Of a stretch of 64,000 bases of DNA, positions 33,599 through 45,890 are shown piece after piece. The position numbers and the translations under genes were made by a program. The first letter of the stretch is position 1. Each line of letters begins with the position of its first letter. The DNA lies in NCBI GenBank assembly GCA_022113835.1, contig JAILWY010000011.1:1612001-1676000 (forward strand), given 5' to 3'. The notes beneath the pieces were generated by a model. The model was not told the origin of the DNA. It was given only the letters and a program-made list of their open reading frames with translations, and made no database searches. This stretch comes from Atopsyche davidsoni. Taxonomy: Eukaryota; Arthropoda; Insecta; Trichoptera; Hydrobiosidae.

Positions 33599-33765
33599 CT
33601 TGCGGCCATCGGCTGTCTCCTCGTCGAACTCCTCTCCCAGCTTGAAGGTGATGATGGTGTTCTTGAAGGTGGAAGACGAGGACATGGTGTACTCGTCTCC
33701 ATTCTTCTTCAGCTCCACCACGGGGGACACGGTGTTTCCCATCTTGCGGGTCACCAGGCCCACGC
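33599..33765 (-). CDS. fabp: Fatty-acid-binding protein, exon 2
   Basis: 167 nt entered in phase 1, completing the Gly codon split with exon 1, and left in phase 0 at GTACTT. It encodes (G)VGLVTRKMGNTVSPVVELK through FKLGEEFDEETADGRK. GLVTRKM and FKLGEEFDEET are strongly conserved in insect FABPs: helix-turn-helix lid, then strands B to D. Both alternative first exons (42110-42182 and 52495-52567) fit this acceptor in frame. Confidence 0.96.
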
Positions 33766-35900
33766 CTGAAATTAAAAAAAATTCAAATTAATTATAATCA
33801 ATATAATGCAGATTGCAATTACACAGTCACTAGCCGACTGCATACAATCTATCTCACAAATTGTAATTACTAGGTCACAAGCCAATTATTAAATATGAGC
33901 ATAGGCAACTAATTAATCACAATGAAATGCAATCGGATGATCGTAATTACTTGCCCGTATTCACATAGGAATAATCACAACCAAACGATCATAACGAATA
34001 TAAACCTAATACTTTATTCACGGTTGGCCTGTTGGGTCAATGGTGTCAAGTGTCGCCTCTTGGCTGGGTATTCTCCAGGTTCAGTGCACCTTAATTTGAT
34101 GTAATTGATTGTAATATTGCATATGTTGGAACAAATTATTCGTTTTACAATATACATGGAAAATCGTTTACTACATTAACTATATTTATTTATTTCAAAC
34201 TTACAAATTATTGCAACTACTGACACAAAAAAAACGTTGCCCATTTTGATGAGAAAAATATAATGCCAAATACAAAAAAATATTTAGTTTACTAAATATT
34301 TTTTGTTTTTTTTTTGTATTAGCCCTAAAGAGTTTTGTTTAAAAATAAAATATTTAAAATACCTATAAGTACTATACATTTCGCTAAACCAAATTCTAAT
34401 AACATAATTGAGTTGAATTTTTTTTTATGTGATGAATTTTATACTTTGCAATACGGTATCTTTTATTATTATTTTTTTTTACGTATTACGACTTTTAAAA
34501 CGTAAAAGCTGTAAATACTCGTGAATATCAAGACGAGAGAGCCGAAACGGTTATGACCTCATTAAAACTGACTCAATCTAGATCTGCTTTACACAGCGGA
34601 TCGAAATTACTTAAATGCGCGATCATTCTCTAATTTGATGACGTCATTATTCATCGCAATAATAAAAAATATATTTATAGTAGTTAAGGAGTGCTGTATA
34701 GTCGCAATATTACCAAAATAATTTCAACTAAAATATACTATAAATAACACCCTTTAGTGAAATAATATATTTGAAATACGCGTATGTAAATTTTTTTTAT
34801 TGGTGACCGGTGTCGCCAACCATTATCAAACAGAGCCGACGTGAAAAGTCGGCGAAACCGGTCACCGATAAAAAAAATCAACACGTGGAAAAATCAGTCG
34901 CGTATTTTATTTATTCAAAATACTAAAATGAAATTCCACCAAGTACTTCTCTGTCAAAAATGTTTTGTTTGATTTTCGTGGTATTGATTTCGTGTGAAAT
35001 TATACACGACCCCTATTATAAGTTTCCTTCGTTATTCCAAGTGGACTAAGCAATTACACTATTAAATATCAATTTGAGAATGCGCCCCTATATTTGGAGA
35101 TCAATATCTGACGAATGTACGGTCGTAAATCGTGATTTGATCGATGTTAAACTGAGTTATTTATTAATTGTTTCAGACAGCACTATTGATTTCGAGCAAC
35201 GTACTCCCAAAAAATATATATTTATATACTAATAATAATATGCATTTAAATTGTAAATACGCTATAAATAATAATAGTCGCATAATTTAATTAGATATAC
35301 ACGTTTGTACCTGATAAGCTAACGAGCACAACTTGTGGGTTTGGTTAAGCTTAGATCCACTCCGTGACGAGCTATTGGTGTCAATCCGCAACTATCGTCA
35401 TCGGTCTACCTTTTAATCCCGAATGACTCGACGACATGATGATTGCATCCCTTTTTTATTTGCAACCTTCGATACTTCGTATATACAGCATCATTTAACA
35501 TAAATGTATAATATAGTATAAGACCCATTAGAAATGCCGATAAGCATGGTGGAACTTAACGGGCTCTATTCAATATTTTTGAATTTCTTAACAGGGCTCT
35601 ATTCACTCAAAACATTCACAAATTATTATTTAAATAAATTATTTAATTAAGAGATTTGAGGATTGAGTTGGTGATTTAAGTCGAAGTTAAGAAGTATATA
35701 TTTTTCTTCTTTTTAATTACGTGATAAAATAGAATACTTTATATAAGTTTTCTTAATGTAAATGCACATTATATTTGAACAGGTGCTTTTATAAAGTCAA
35801 TATAACGTTTTAAATAACATCACATTCTTCGTGTATTTATTAAGGCAATACTAAATGCAGTCTCATACTAAAACTGGTATACTTAAGCCTGGCTTAAATA
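33766..35900 (-). other. fabp: FABP large intron, 3' part
   Basis: AT-rich. It contains the 34790-34879 palindrome listed separately and, at 35358-35393, the small repeat shared with 248-282. No other feature is recognised. Confidence 0.6.
34790..34879. repeat. Cruciform-forming inverted repeat
   Basis: The arms are about 26 bp: TTTTATTGGTGACCGGTGTC-GCC on the left and GGC-GAAACCGGTCACCGATAA on the right, with a nested GCCGAC/GTCGGC hairpin in the middle. It is followed at 34940-34965 by the inverted AAGTACTTGGTGGAA motif that recurs at 6512, 10966 and 24906, so it is probably one end of a dispersed transposon. Confidence 0.6.
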
Positions 35901-35906
35901 TATATA

Positions 35907-38084
35907 TTAGGGTGTCCCTTATATGACCAAAAAATTTTTTTTTTCAAATTTCGAAATGGGTACCCTCTACTTTTTTTAGTAATGCTATAAGAGTCTTAAA
36001 TATAAAATTTCATCTTTCTAGCATAATTGCAACCAGTGCCGACCGAGCTTCAAAGTTTAGTAAAAAACGTGTTTTGTCTTGATATTTCGGTCTGGTATAA
36101 AATCATTATAAATGCAATAAATTAAGTGAATAATAGTAAAAATTCAATTACATGAACATTAATCTTTAATCAAAAACATAAAGTAATAACAATCAGTCAG
36201 GGTAACTTTTTAATAGAGTTGTTTTTTTACAGTCCGGATACAATTTTCTATGTTCCTGGACACAGCGCAGCAAGAACTGTTTTTGTTCTTCTTCAGCCGC
36301 GATAAGTCCGTTAAAATCTTGCATCATTTTAACAGCCCTTTCAGCAGTATCATTCACAACCCTCAAATAACTTATTTTTCTTTTAGCTTCCACAAAAGCA
36401 CTATTATTATTCCAAGAAGATACATCTTCCTTTAGAAAACTGTCGTCGATCTGCAGTCGTGATAAAAATTGTTTGCTCTTTTCCGATACGAAATCATCCA
36501 GTGTTTTACAAACATAAGCAAACATCTTGTAGAGTCTTTTTGTCCTTCGCAGTTATTCTGCATTGTGACTGAAGTAAACACATTTTTAAAGAATAGATCG
36601 CTCTCGCCATCCAGCGTGCCTGATAATTTATAATTTTTCCTCTGAGTCTCCTCCCAAAAATATTACGCACAGTTCGACCAATTTGCGGTAGTCATCTCTT
36701 ACATAACCTTTGTCTAATTCTGCCTTATAAAATATTAAAAAAGCTTGAATGTCTGTCTCGGCAACACGTTGTTTTACGAAATTAAGAGATGGTTCAATGT
36801 TACTAGCGTCGATGTTTTTCCAATTTTCTCTGAACTTTTTAAACATTGGAGTATCTGGGCTACTAGTAATTTACTTAATTTTGCTTTCAAAGACAGCTTT
36901 TAGGACCAATTCATAAACATGATGACGACAGACGAGCAGCAATTCTCTTCCTAAAGTTTCTCCAAAATAGCACAAGCTCCATTGAAACGGCCAGTATTGA
37001 AAGCTGTTGTGTCGCAGCACATTATTTGTACTTTATCGTGAAGGTTCTAGTCAAAGAGAGCTGTTGAGACAGCCTTAGCTTGATGTTTTTCAGAAGAATG
37101 TTCTAGTTTTGGCACTGCAAGAAGCTGTTCCTTATCGTCAAACGAAGCAATAACTGGCAAGCGTTCTTCTTTAGAACTTCGTACATCTAACCCGGGTAAT
37201 AGTTTTCCATCCCAATGGACTGTGACTACGTCGGGTACATTACTTCCAAAGAAGTCAGATTTTATTGCTTCTGCCCTTGATTTTCTAGTTTCAGCAGCTA
37301 GTGGTTATCTTTGTCTTACAACCCTTTCCTCTTCTTCCAATCGTCGTTGTTTAGATCTATCTTCTTTTTCCGACAATTTTTTATCAACACCACCTAAGCA
37401 TCCTGGTCGATCTGGCTCTCTCTGTTTCATTAAAAATAATTTATCTTACTCTATTTTCATTCTCTCAAAAGCATCAGCATGTGCAATATCAAACAAATTA
37501 TCAAGATCAATTGAACGTAAAGGCTCTTGAACGTAACCTGAGTTTTCTTACAATTTTTTTTGCAACTCTCTCCAAACATGATATAAATCAACAAGTTTCT
37601 TCACGCAGTTAGGATATGCCCTTGTTGGAATTCTTGTTTTTTCCCAATATATGATGCACTCCCTAATCACAAGATTTGCACTTTCACTAACAATCAGTTT
37701 AACCTCACGAATATTGTAAAATAGGACCGAGGGAATTTGTCGATTAGATGGTAATTTTGCACCATTTATTTGATATCTAGGCAAACCGATAAGGAAATTA
37801 TTTTGTTTATCACTCCGTAATTCCACCGACATGTTAACGCACTAAACAATGGAGCACTACTAATCTCAAAAATCACGTATTAAATGACAAATAAAACATG
37901 CAGTTACAAGTCACAGCGCAGTACTTACGCAACTTGTATGGACAAGTTAAAATCGCAAGTCGGCACGGGTTACTGTTTATAAATCGAACTAATATTTTTT
38001 TCTAGACAATATAGGGTTATTACTAAACTTTTAAGAAGGTACGCGTAAAAAAATATTGAACTTGAATTTTAAGGGACACCCTAA
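35907..38084 (-). mobile_element. 2.2-kb DNA transposon with decayed transposase
   Basis: TTAGGGTGTCCCTTA at the left and its exact reverse complement at the right (38070-38084), both embedded in TATATATA runs, bound a 2178-bp element. The minus strand carries one long degenerate coding region: SVELRSDKQNNFLIGLPRYQ at the N-terminus (37832), RECIIYWEKTRIPTRAYPNC, VTVHWDGKLLP, then MCCDTTAFNTGRFNGACAIL, RENWKNIDASNIEPS and, near the end, NDTAERAVKMMQDFNGLIAA and EEQKQFLL. The frame is broken by several stops and shifts. Conserved Asp residues in HWDGK and CCDTTAFNTG suggest an RNase-H-like transposase; I cannot name the superfamily. Confidence 0.75.
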
Positions 38085-39700
38085 TATATATATATTATAA
38101 TTTCGTAGAGGCAAGGTGAAACTTCGGGTAATTGGTATTTGTGAAACTAGTACATATTAAGAAAATGAACATTTAATGATCCTGACATTCCATTTGGGCA
38201 AACAGCAAGCAAATGTACAAATATCAATACAGTATACACGGTGTCTAAAAAGGCATGGAACCAATCAAACAATGTAGATTTTTGAAGTACACAAAAAAAA
38301 TGTTTTACTGTGAGCTTTTACTTCTGCCTTTTATATTATTTGAAAATATATATGTGTTATTCATTTGACCGCAGGTACATAGTATCATTTTTTTTATACA
38401 AAGAAAAGTAAAACTTTTTTTAGGTTCTTAGAGTGACGTTTAAACTTTACTTTTCGGTGATAGCATGATTTTTGAAACACAGCGTATTAAAAAAATATTG
38501 TCAAATACCGTTAAATAATATATTATTCAGTGTTTTTCAAACAATTACGATTGCACTGAGAGACGCGGTTGAGACCAGCTCGTTACGTTTCCGGCATTCG
38601 GCTCGTTTTACGATTGTGAGAATTCTGTAGGATTTTTAAAATAAATTAGTAACGATTCATTTTAATGATCGTGTAGTAAATTGAGAAAACCGTTTTTTCC
38701 AACGCTGGTTCGCGGTTATAAGGTTTCCGCGCAACAGCGATTGGCAGCCACAGCTCAAGAGTACTAGACCTAAGTACCTAAATAGTTACCATTGTTGATA
38801 ATTAATTCTATAATTTGGATTTTTGGAAACCGGTTGCGGTCTTGGCGATTCCATTATCACCGACGACCTCAGTTGTCGAAGAACCGCAGCGACGTCGTGT
38901 CATAAAACACTGCAACCGAATCGTCAGTCGAGAAAATGCCACTGGTGAGATTGTCAGCCGAGAAAATGCCACTAGTGAGATTCTTCGTAAGTACAATCTT
39001 ATATATATTATCCACGTATTCTCTAAAGCCAGTGTTTGCTTATGGTTACTCAGTTAAAATTAAAATATTCACTTGAACTAGACCGCTGCGCCCGGTTGAT
39101 ATTTGCAGTTCGGATAATTGAATGTTTTGTTCCACGACACATCCTATGTTTTCAACAAGTACCCCCTGATCGATGAAAAATTAATAGATATTTTATTTTT
39201 ATATGTTTTTTATGGTACATTTATCCAAAAGTAATGTTTACTCAACGTAAGGTTTTAAAAAAAAATTGCTGATGGATCGAAATTAAATTTATATATTTTT
39301 ATGTAAGTTGGATAAACATCAAATACGTTTTTGTTATTCCGTTTAATTTAAAGTTAGTTAAAATACGCGATTTAAATGAAACGAATAATTTATATTATTA
39401 ACACAAAAAAAAGTTTCTTACGTAAATATAACTACAATTTAAACATTCAAATTGTTGATATAAATATAATCTACAATACACAATTTAAAAAAAATGTGCA
39501 GTTACTTTTTATCGCTAGTAGTAACTCTAAAAAAAATCTGATTACTAATAACCGGCCAAAATCTGACCTATCGGATCTGATCATGTTGGAATTGTCTCCA
39601 TTGTATGTTATGTTATGTGTCTCAATAAAATATCATTTTATGCAAACAACTGTATATTTAACATTTTTAAGTGAATTTAAAATTTAAACTGTCAAATTGC
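38085..39700. other. fabp: FABP large intron, middle part
   Basis: AT-rich with no gene. A 30-bp direct duplication lies at 38923-38952 and 38953-38982 (GTCAG-CGAGAAAATGCCACT, then -GTGAGATT, two differences). Confidence 0.5.
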
Positions 39701-39704
39701 TATG

Positions 39705-39770
39705 TCTGAGATTTGAATCCCGGATCACACGACCGGTAGGCAACTATGCTAATTACTAGATAATTTATTA
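39705..39770 (-). repeat. tRNA-like SINE fragment
   Basis: On the minus strand GCCTACCGGTCGTGTGATCC is followed by GGGATTCAAATCTC, a T-arm-like B box. The CCGGTC-TGT core resembles the one inside the foldback element at 56173-56450. It is too degenerate for a functional tRNA. Confidence 0.4.
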
Positions 39771-42109
39771 TTAAATTATCACCTGTGCATAATGAAGACG
39801 TGTGATGTCATGATATGCATCAATCAACACTATGGTAAAGTGAGTAAACGGTGCATGAAATTTTATAAAGTATTTATTTGCTTACGATCTGAAACGGTTA
39901 TATGTTTTTTTTTAATGAATAAATTGAATTAATTCAATAAAAATATTCACTAGGGAATAAAATCGATGTAAAAAAGAACTATTATTAGGCAAAATTAGCT
40001 CAGTATCAAATTTTAAATAATTTAGTAGACTAATGCAACCTGTACGACATATTCATTGATTACTTGACAGTATTTCTGAAATACAAATAAAAATAGCCAG
40101 GCTTAGTATCTTCGAGAAGATGTTATTGTAAATTAATTAATATGAACACAGTTAGTGTTACACCGTGATATACATTCGCTATATTTCATAACCGGTATGA
40201 AAACGGCTTAGAAATTGCGAACAAACTGGCTCGTCGGTCGAGTTTTCGCAACCCTGTTTGTGTACAGTGCGCCCAGTAATAAATGAACCGACGTGCAATC
40301 TCATTACAGACGGTAATTGATTAATGCACACCTATTCAAATGTAAACATAACAAGCAGAAAGAAAATATTTATTTATGATAAAAAAAAAAAAAAACCGTT
40401 TTGCCCGCTCGTGATGAAAATATAATTGGATGCACTTTTTTTCTATGAAGACGCGGGGCCACACACGTGAGTTATATTTCAAGGAAATTACTTGAGTATT
40501 GGTGCTTGCCGTGTGTATATTAGTGTGTATATTAGTCCATAGACAAGTCATCCTCGCTCTGCCTGAATTAGTGCAGCAATTATCTCGCGGGCGATAAGTG
40601 CGAAGGTTTCTCTATGCGCTTTCTTGTTGATCTCGCCCGGCCGCTTTCCACGCGGCGGGGAGTGCAGTCCCATGTATGGCATGCGGGAATAGTTGCAGGT
40701 CTAAAGGTGCATGGGTTCGAAATCAACACAACGAAGCTATTGTCCTTGAACTTTCCAACTGTTAGATAGTGCGTGTTGATGTAGTCATCTTAAAATTTAG
40801 AAGTCCCCTGATAAATTTCGCCGTTAGTCTCCTTTTTAAAACATCAAAACTATACCACTTAATTTTTAAAATATCCAACCGTATAACTTTAAAACCAATT
40901 ATAAATATGTGTATAAATTAAGTTCATCGACTAGTGTTTAATTTGAATTGGGTGCAGAAGCCAAGAGCCACTCTTTGTAAGGTTAAAGAAAACCGAGCTT
41001 ACCTTAAAATAATTTTATAAACAATCAATATTTTTGACAGAGTACTTTGTCCAAAATGAAACTAATGAAGATTTAGTATACTTGGCAGTAAGTAAATCGG
41101 TTTTAAATTTAACAAGGCTTGCTTGCTCTAACACTAAAGCCACGGAACGAAACTGGCCATGGGGCGGTTTACTTAGTGGTCAGATTTTATTATTTTTATT
41201 TTTTAAAATAGTATTACTATCCACGGAAAAATCCTTATCAATAAAGTAAATTGTTTTACCTAAAAATCCCCTCAAAACCGCAATAGACATATTTCGTTTC
41301 CTGTGGAAATTTCAAATGGTTTCAAAACGTTAGTTGACACCGATAAAAAAAACGTAAAAAATTAACTCACCATCAGTAGTTTGATAGCAATAGATTCAAC
41401 ACACATTACAAAGAGAACTTAATAATAAAACTATAAGCAGTATAAAATATTAAATTTTTAATTAAATACCAATAACATGTTTATCAAATTCAAAGTAATC
41501 ACGCTTCATAGTGATATTTTTAAAATTTTATTTAGAGGTGTTTAATTCGTATCACTATAAAAAAATGTTTCGAATTGTTCTACAGGCGGTTGCATTATTT
41601 ATTTTCAGTGTCGTTAAGTTAATCAGGCGGTAATAAATAATGTATATTAACAAGAGATATTGGCTAATATGGAAATTTAATATACCTCGGGTCAAAGTTC
41701 CCAGGATTGTTTACCGGAACAATATTCGATAGACGGAGTTCATAAGGTCATCAATGGTCGCACATCCAAAGGTTCATACTTCAAAAGTCTACTCAGACCT
41801 TGGCCTTCCAATTTATCAGTGGCGTGCAGTCTAAACAAGCAATAAAGCATTGCGTGACTAACTTTTTAAGCATTTCAAATAAATTATCGTACATAGATTG
41901 TATGATTCTTTTGATATTTCCACCGTCAATCAGACCTTGATCATTGAGTTTTGCAGTGGCACAGCCAAAAAAAGTTCGTCATGATTTCTATCGTTAATCA
42001 GATCTAGACTATTATTTAGTAATTTAATATTATTAATAGTAATAATCGCCATTGGATAAGATCGAAGCACGTTTCAATTAAAATTTTAAAAACTCTCCCA
42101 ATCACTCAC
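39771..42109 (-). other. fabp: FABP large intron, 5' part
   Basis: AT-rich. A GC-richer block at 40555-40735 has no recognised content. CAGTGGCGTGCAGTCTAAAC at about 41818 is a solo end of the CACCAGTGGCGT MITE family. Confidence 0.5.
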
Positions 42110-42182
42110 CCAGGGCTTTCATGTACTCGTCGAAGTTCTCACTGGACACCATTTTGTACTTTTTCCCCTCCCACGCGGCCAT
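42110..42182 (-). CDS. fabp: Fatty-acid-binding protein, proximal alternative exon 1
   Basis: 73 nt of coding sequence: ATG in the context CACAAAATGGCC, 24 codons, and the first base of a split Gly codon before a GTGAGT donor. It encodes MAAWEGKKYKMVSSENFDEY and MKAL(G). KYK-hydrophobic-x4-NFDEYMKALG is the N-terminal FABP signature. Spliced to exon 2 at 33765 it gives a 132-residue cytosolic lipid chaperone, the standard family length. The intron is 8344 nt. Confidence 0.96.
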
Positions 42183-42290
42183 TTTGTGTTATTGGTGGTC
42201 GAGATCAGGTCTGGTGATGAGCACCGAGCTGGACTGCAGTCGAGGATGGAGTGGCTCCGGTAACTCGGAGACGTTTCATATACGCGAGGC
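42183..42290 (-). promoter_or_regulatory. fabp: Proximal FABP promoter and 5' leader
   Basis: On the minus strand GCGTATATGAAACG places a TATA-like box at about 42277-42283. A start site some 30 nt downstream would fall near 42250, in CCGGAGCCACTCC, giving a ~70-nt leader before the ATG. The DNA is GC-rich here and turns AT-rich beyond 42350. Confidence 0.5.
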
Positions 42291-44570
42291 GGAGACGGAG
42301 AGAGATCGTAGATTGACTATACAGGCCGGACTGGGGGCGCATTATCATTATTTTATTTAAAATATAATATTAATATACTAGATAAATCATTTTTTATTAA
42401 ATTCTTCTCTTCGTTTTATGTGTGAATCGATTACTAAAAAAACGTATAAAATTAACAATCGAAATTATCGTATTCATATTTGGTGTTTTAATATGGAGTA
42501 CACCAAATTAAACCAGTTCGCCATTGATAGTCAAAATGTTATTATTAATTACCTGTTAAACTGTCGAACGATCCTCCACTATTATTTCGCTAAACGGTGG
42601 AACAACAAGCGTTTAAGGATGGGGGTTTAGTAAAATGCACCTTGTTATTCCAAATAACCCGTCATTGCAGTCAAAGGGCCTCGAGTTGTATGCAATTACC
42701 GGCGAAAACACAGCATTTATTTAACTACTGCGTGTTAACAGGGGGAGAGCTACAAACGTGAATAGCAAAACGACTAGGAGATTACGTGCTTTCGCCTTTG
42801 AAGGGTTGAATACGAAAGATTTCATTATTTTAACTTAAACATTGTGAAGACATAAAAAAAAGCTTTCTCTACTCGGATGATACTCATGAAATTCAAGAGC
42901 GCTCAAAATATAAAATATCGTAATTTTCAAGATATTTGGATATCAATATTCGCTATAATGCATAATAACTGAGAATAAAAAACTAATCCTGTTTTTTAAA
43001 GATGGCTTTGGACGGTTTGTCTTGATCTTAGCTTCCAGGAACGAAGACTCCGATAAATAACTTAAAGACACGTCCCTGGCCGCTATTTTGTTGCCGACTG
43101 GCGGCCAATTGCGAGAGTTTATTTTCCCATTGATATATTAGAGATTTTTACAAACAATAAATATAACACTATGGCAATAACCGGCCGTCCCATCGAGGAA
43201 CAATATTTTTTTTATTTTACATTCATTTAAAAATAATGATTTATTATGCTGTTTAATTAAGCATAGAGTAGTTATTTTAATTTTATATGTTTGCTTTTTG
43301 GATCCCTATTTCGTGACTCGTGATGGTCGGCGCCGACGATTCACTCAAAGTCCACACATGTCGAATTGATTAAAAAAAATAACCAACGAACAAAGCATAA
43401 AACATTGATTTTTCACAATACACTGCATCACTTGACAAACTAAAAAATAGTAAGTCATTAATTAACAATTTCTAAATAATATTTATATACATAGTGTATA
43501 CTTTGTATGCAAGGGTTTCGTTTTGTGAATTGGGCGGATTTTAATTTTTTATTGATATTTATTTATTATGTTTGGGATACCTTTATATATTCATGTTTAT
43601 AAGCAATAAACACTCAGTCGGCACGAAGCTAGCGGCCGGAGCACACGTGTGTCTTTAAATTAGTTAACGAATAAATAACCGTGCAGAATTTGTTGAAACA
43701 GCTTCATTTCGCTCTTTATAATACTTCAACAATTACCTTATTTTTATACTCTTACTTAAAAATATAGATAATAGATAATCAACTTTTGCAGAATTTACGA
43801 CTTGATGAAATTTTATGCATGCTTCGTTTTGATGATGTAATAAATTATTTTACTATTTGAGAGATATAAATCTTAAAGGCTGTACTTTGCGTTGATGAGA
43901 TCTAATCAGCAAATGAATATTATTATTGCACGAATCATTAGGGTACAACAGCACAGAGTGACGAGCAATAATTCGATACTGAATCAAATTCAGGAAGTCG
44001 TAATATTGAGTCTAATTAATTTTATATAACGTCAGTAAATATTACGACTGTCGAATAAGACAAACAAATTATATAAATGTAAAATTCACTCGATAAAAAA
44101 ATATATACAATAATGTTCTCATCGTGAATCTAAGCGCAAATATATTGTGCGGTTCCGTATTAAATTTTTTTTTTTTTTTTTAAATGATGTTGAAAACAAT
44201 GAAATGCGAAACGACCTGAGCACGGTTGGGGAGCCTGGCTCGAGGGGGGCTGGCTCGAGGGGAGCCTGGTGCCGCTATTGACCCGCGAGGGGGGAGATTC
44301 CATTATAGGGGGAGAACGCTGCCGAAGCGAATGGTCGCCTGACAACGCCGTTTGTCATTAAAATTCTGAAACCCATGAATCTGCTACCAGTACATATATA
44401 TTTCCAACGCTATAGCCAGCACCAACAGGTTTTTATGCCCTGCACTAAAATGGCTGCAATGCAGTGGGCCACGTTCAAAGTCTGTCGAATCGTAAACCCC
44501 GATATACGCGAATTTCAATTAACGCGATTTTTTCCGAAACGTATCCCTCGCGTAAAGCGGGGTATTACTA
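42291..44570. other. DNA upstream of the proximal FABP promoter
   Basis: Mostly AT-rich. A short GC-rich block with a GGCTCGAGGGG tandem repeat lies at 44228-44262. GATATACGCGAATTTCAATT with GCGTAAAGCGGGGTATTA at 44500-44565 resembles the ends of pogo/Tigger-type elements, but no element could be delimited. No gene is supported. Confidence 0.4.
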
Positions 44571-44575
44571 TATAT

Positions 44576-45024
44576 CATAGGCTCCCAATGTGGTCAATAT
44601 CGACCCTTAGGGGTCGATTCTGCCCTGCAAGGGGTCGATGACAGCAAAAAATTAAATTGGGGGTCCACGCACTGTAAATGGGGGTCTACAAGAGTGGATC
44701 CCATTGGCCATGTTGGCCACGTTGAGTTAACACAACTAAACGACTATTTTCAATGTACAGCGTCACTATTTCGATGTGAACCATGGTTAAAATTGTACTG
44801 AATTAATGTTTCAAAACGTGTTTACTTAAGTCAATCGGTTTATAAATGTCAAAGATATCCAATGTTTACATACCGACATAAAATATGGCGCACCCTGTAT
44901 ATCAGATGTCAAAAATATGTTTGAAGTTGATGAATTTTATAAAAAAAATCAATATTAGCAAGGCAGACGAAAAACGAAAAACTCGACAAGGGGTCGACGG
45001 GACAAAATAGTTTGGGAGCCTATG
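44576..45024. mobile_element. hAT-type MITE with CATAGGCTCCCAA ends
   Basis: A 449-bp element with perfect 13-bp inverted ends, CATAGGCTCCCAA and TTGGGAGCCTATG. The flanking octamers CTATATAT (44568-44575) and CTGTATAT (45025-45032) agree at 7 of 8 positions, fitting a hAT 8-bp target duplication. A GGGGTCGA motif occurs near both ends as a subterminal repeat. It is non-coding. Confidence 0.78.
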
Positions 45025-45032
45025 CTGTATAT

Positions 45033-45890
45033 TGAATAAACACGAGTCCATCATCCATCACTCAGGAAATTTATTGTATTAAGTGTATGTATATATAAAT
45101 TAACCTACTGTATATAATATACCTAGGGAAAGTGTGGTGTAATTTTAGCCTATATCCTTAACGTGTATGAAATTTCATCTATAGACACAAAAGTCAGACA
45201 CAAACCGCGACATTCTCTTTGAGATCAGTTATACTTTTGCTCATAATTAAGTCATAACTGAAATCGAATAGCCCTTCGTAGACCTTTGCTTTTACTAAGC
45301 ACAACAAAAACTAAGGAATATTGTACCTTCGATTCGTATAATGCCGCCTGTACATATTGCTCACTTTCGAGATAGCTTGCTTTAGTGAAATAGAAATGTA
45401 ATACGAACGTGACAAAACAATGCGTAAAAAAAAAATATTTCTGTCGCAAATTGTAGCAAAACAGTCGTGATTGTCGAAGTGCAAAAATTTTAAATAGACG
45501 AAAAATGTAATGACAAAAATATACACAGCAGGTCGACGAACGCATTAAGTGACGCATAAATGCTATTTCGTAACGTGTAACCTACATTAGTTACAATTGA
45601 GTGATGTATACAGGATGATTCCTAACACGTTACTGACCTTTTAACTTGGTATAACACAGAGTACAATTTTTTAATAAAAAAAAATATTTTTGTATTTTAG
45701 ATTTAGTCGAGTGTGAAATCATCCTACATACTACTAATTCTATATGCAAACTATTATCTTATTCGGTGTTTTTAAAATGCACATATTGCAGATTTAATTT
45801 AACGGCTGTAGTAAATGCTGAGTAGAAAAAAATGTGCAAGTATTTCAATTCTTTGCGAGTCATTTGCTTAAGGGCCAAGTCCCACTTCTC
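45033..45890. other. AT-rich spacer, nothing recognised
   Basis: No gene is supported. A short T-rich open frame at 45252-45557 on the minus strand is low-complexity. Confidence 0.5.

Noticed and set aside
44228..44290. GGCTCGAGGGG tandem as a regulatory array
   Set aside because: Only two to three short units, with no gene start nearby.
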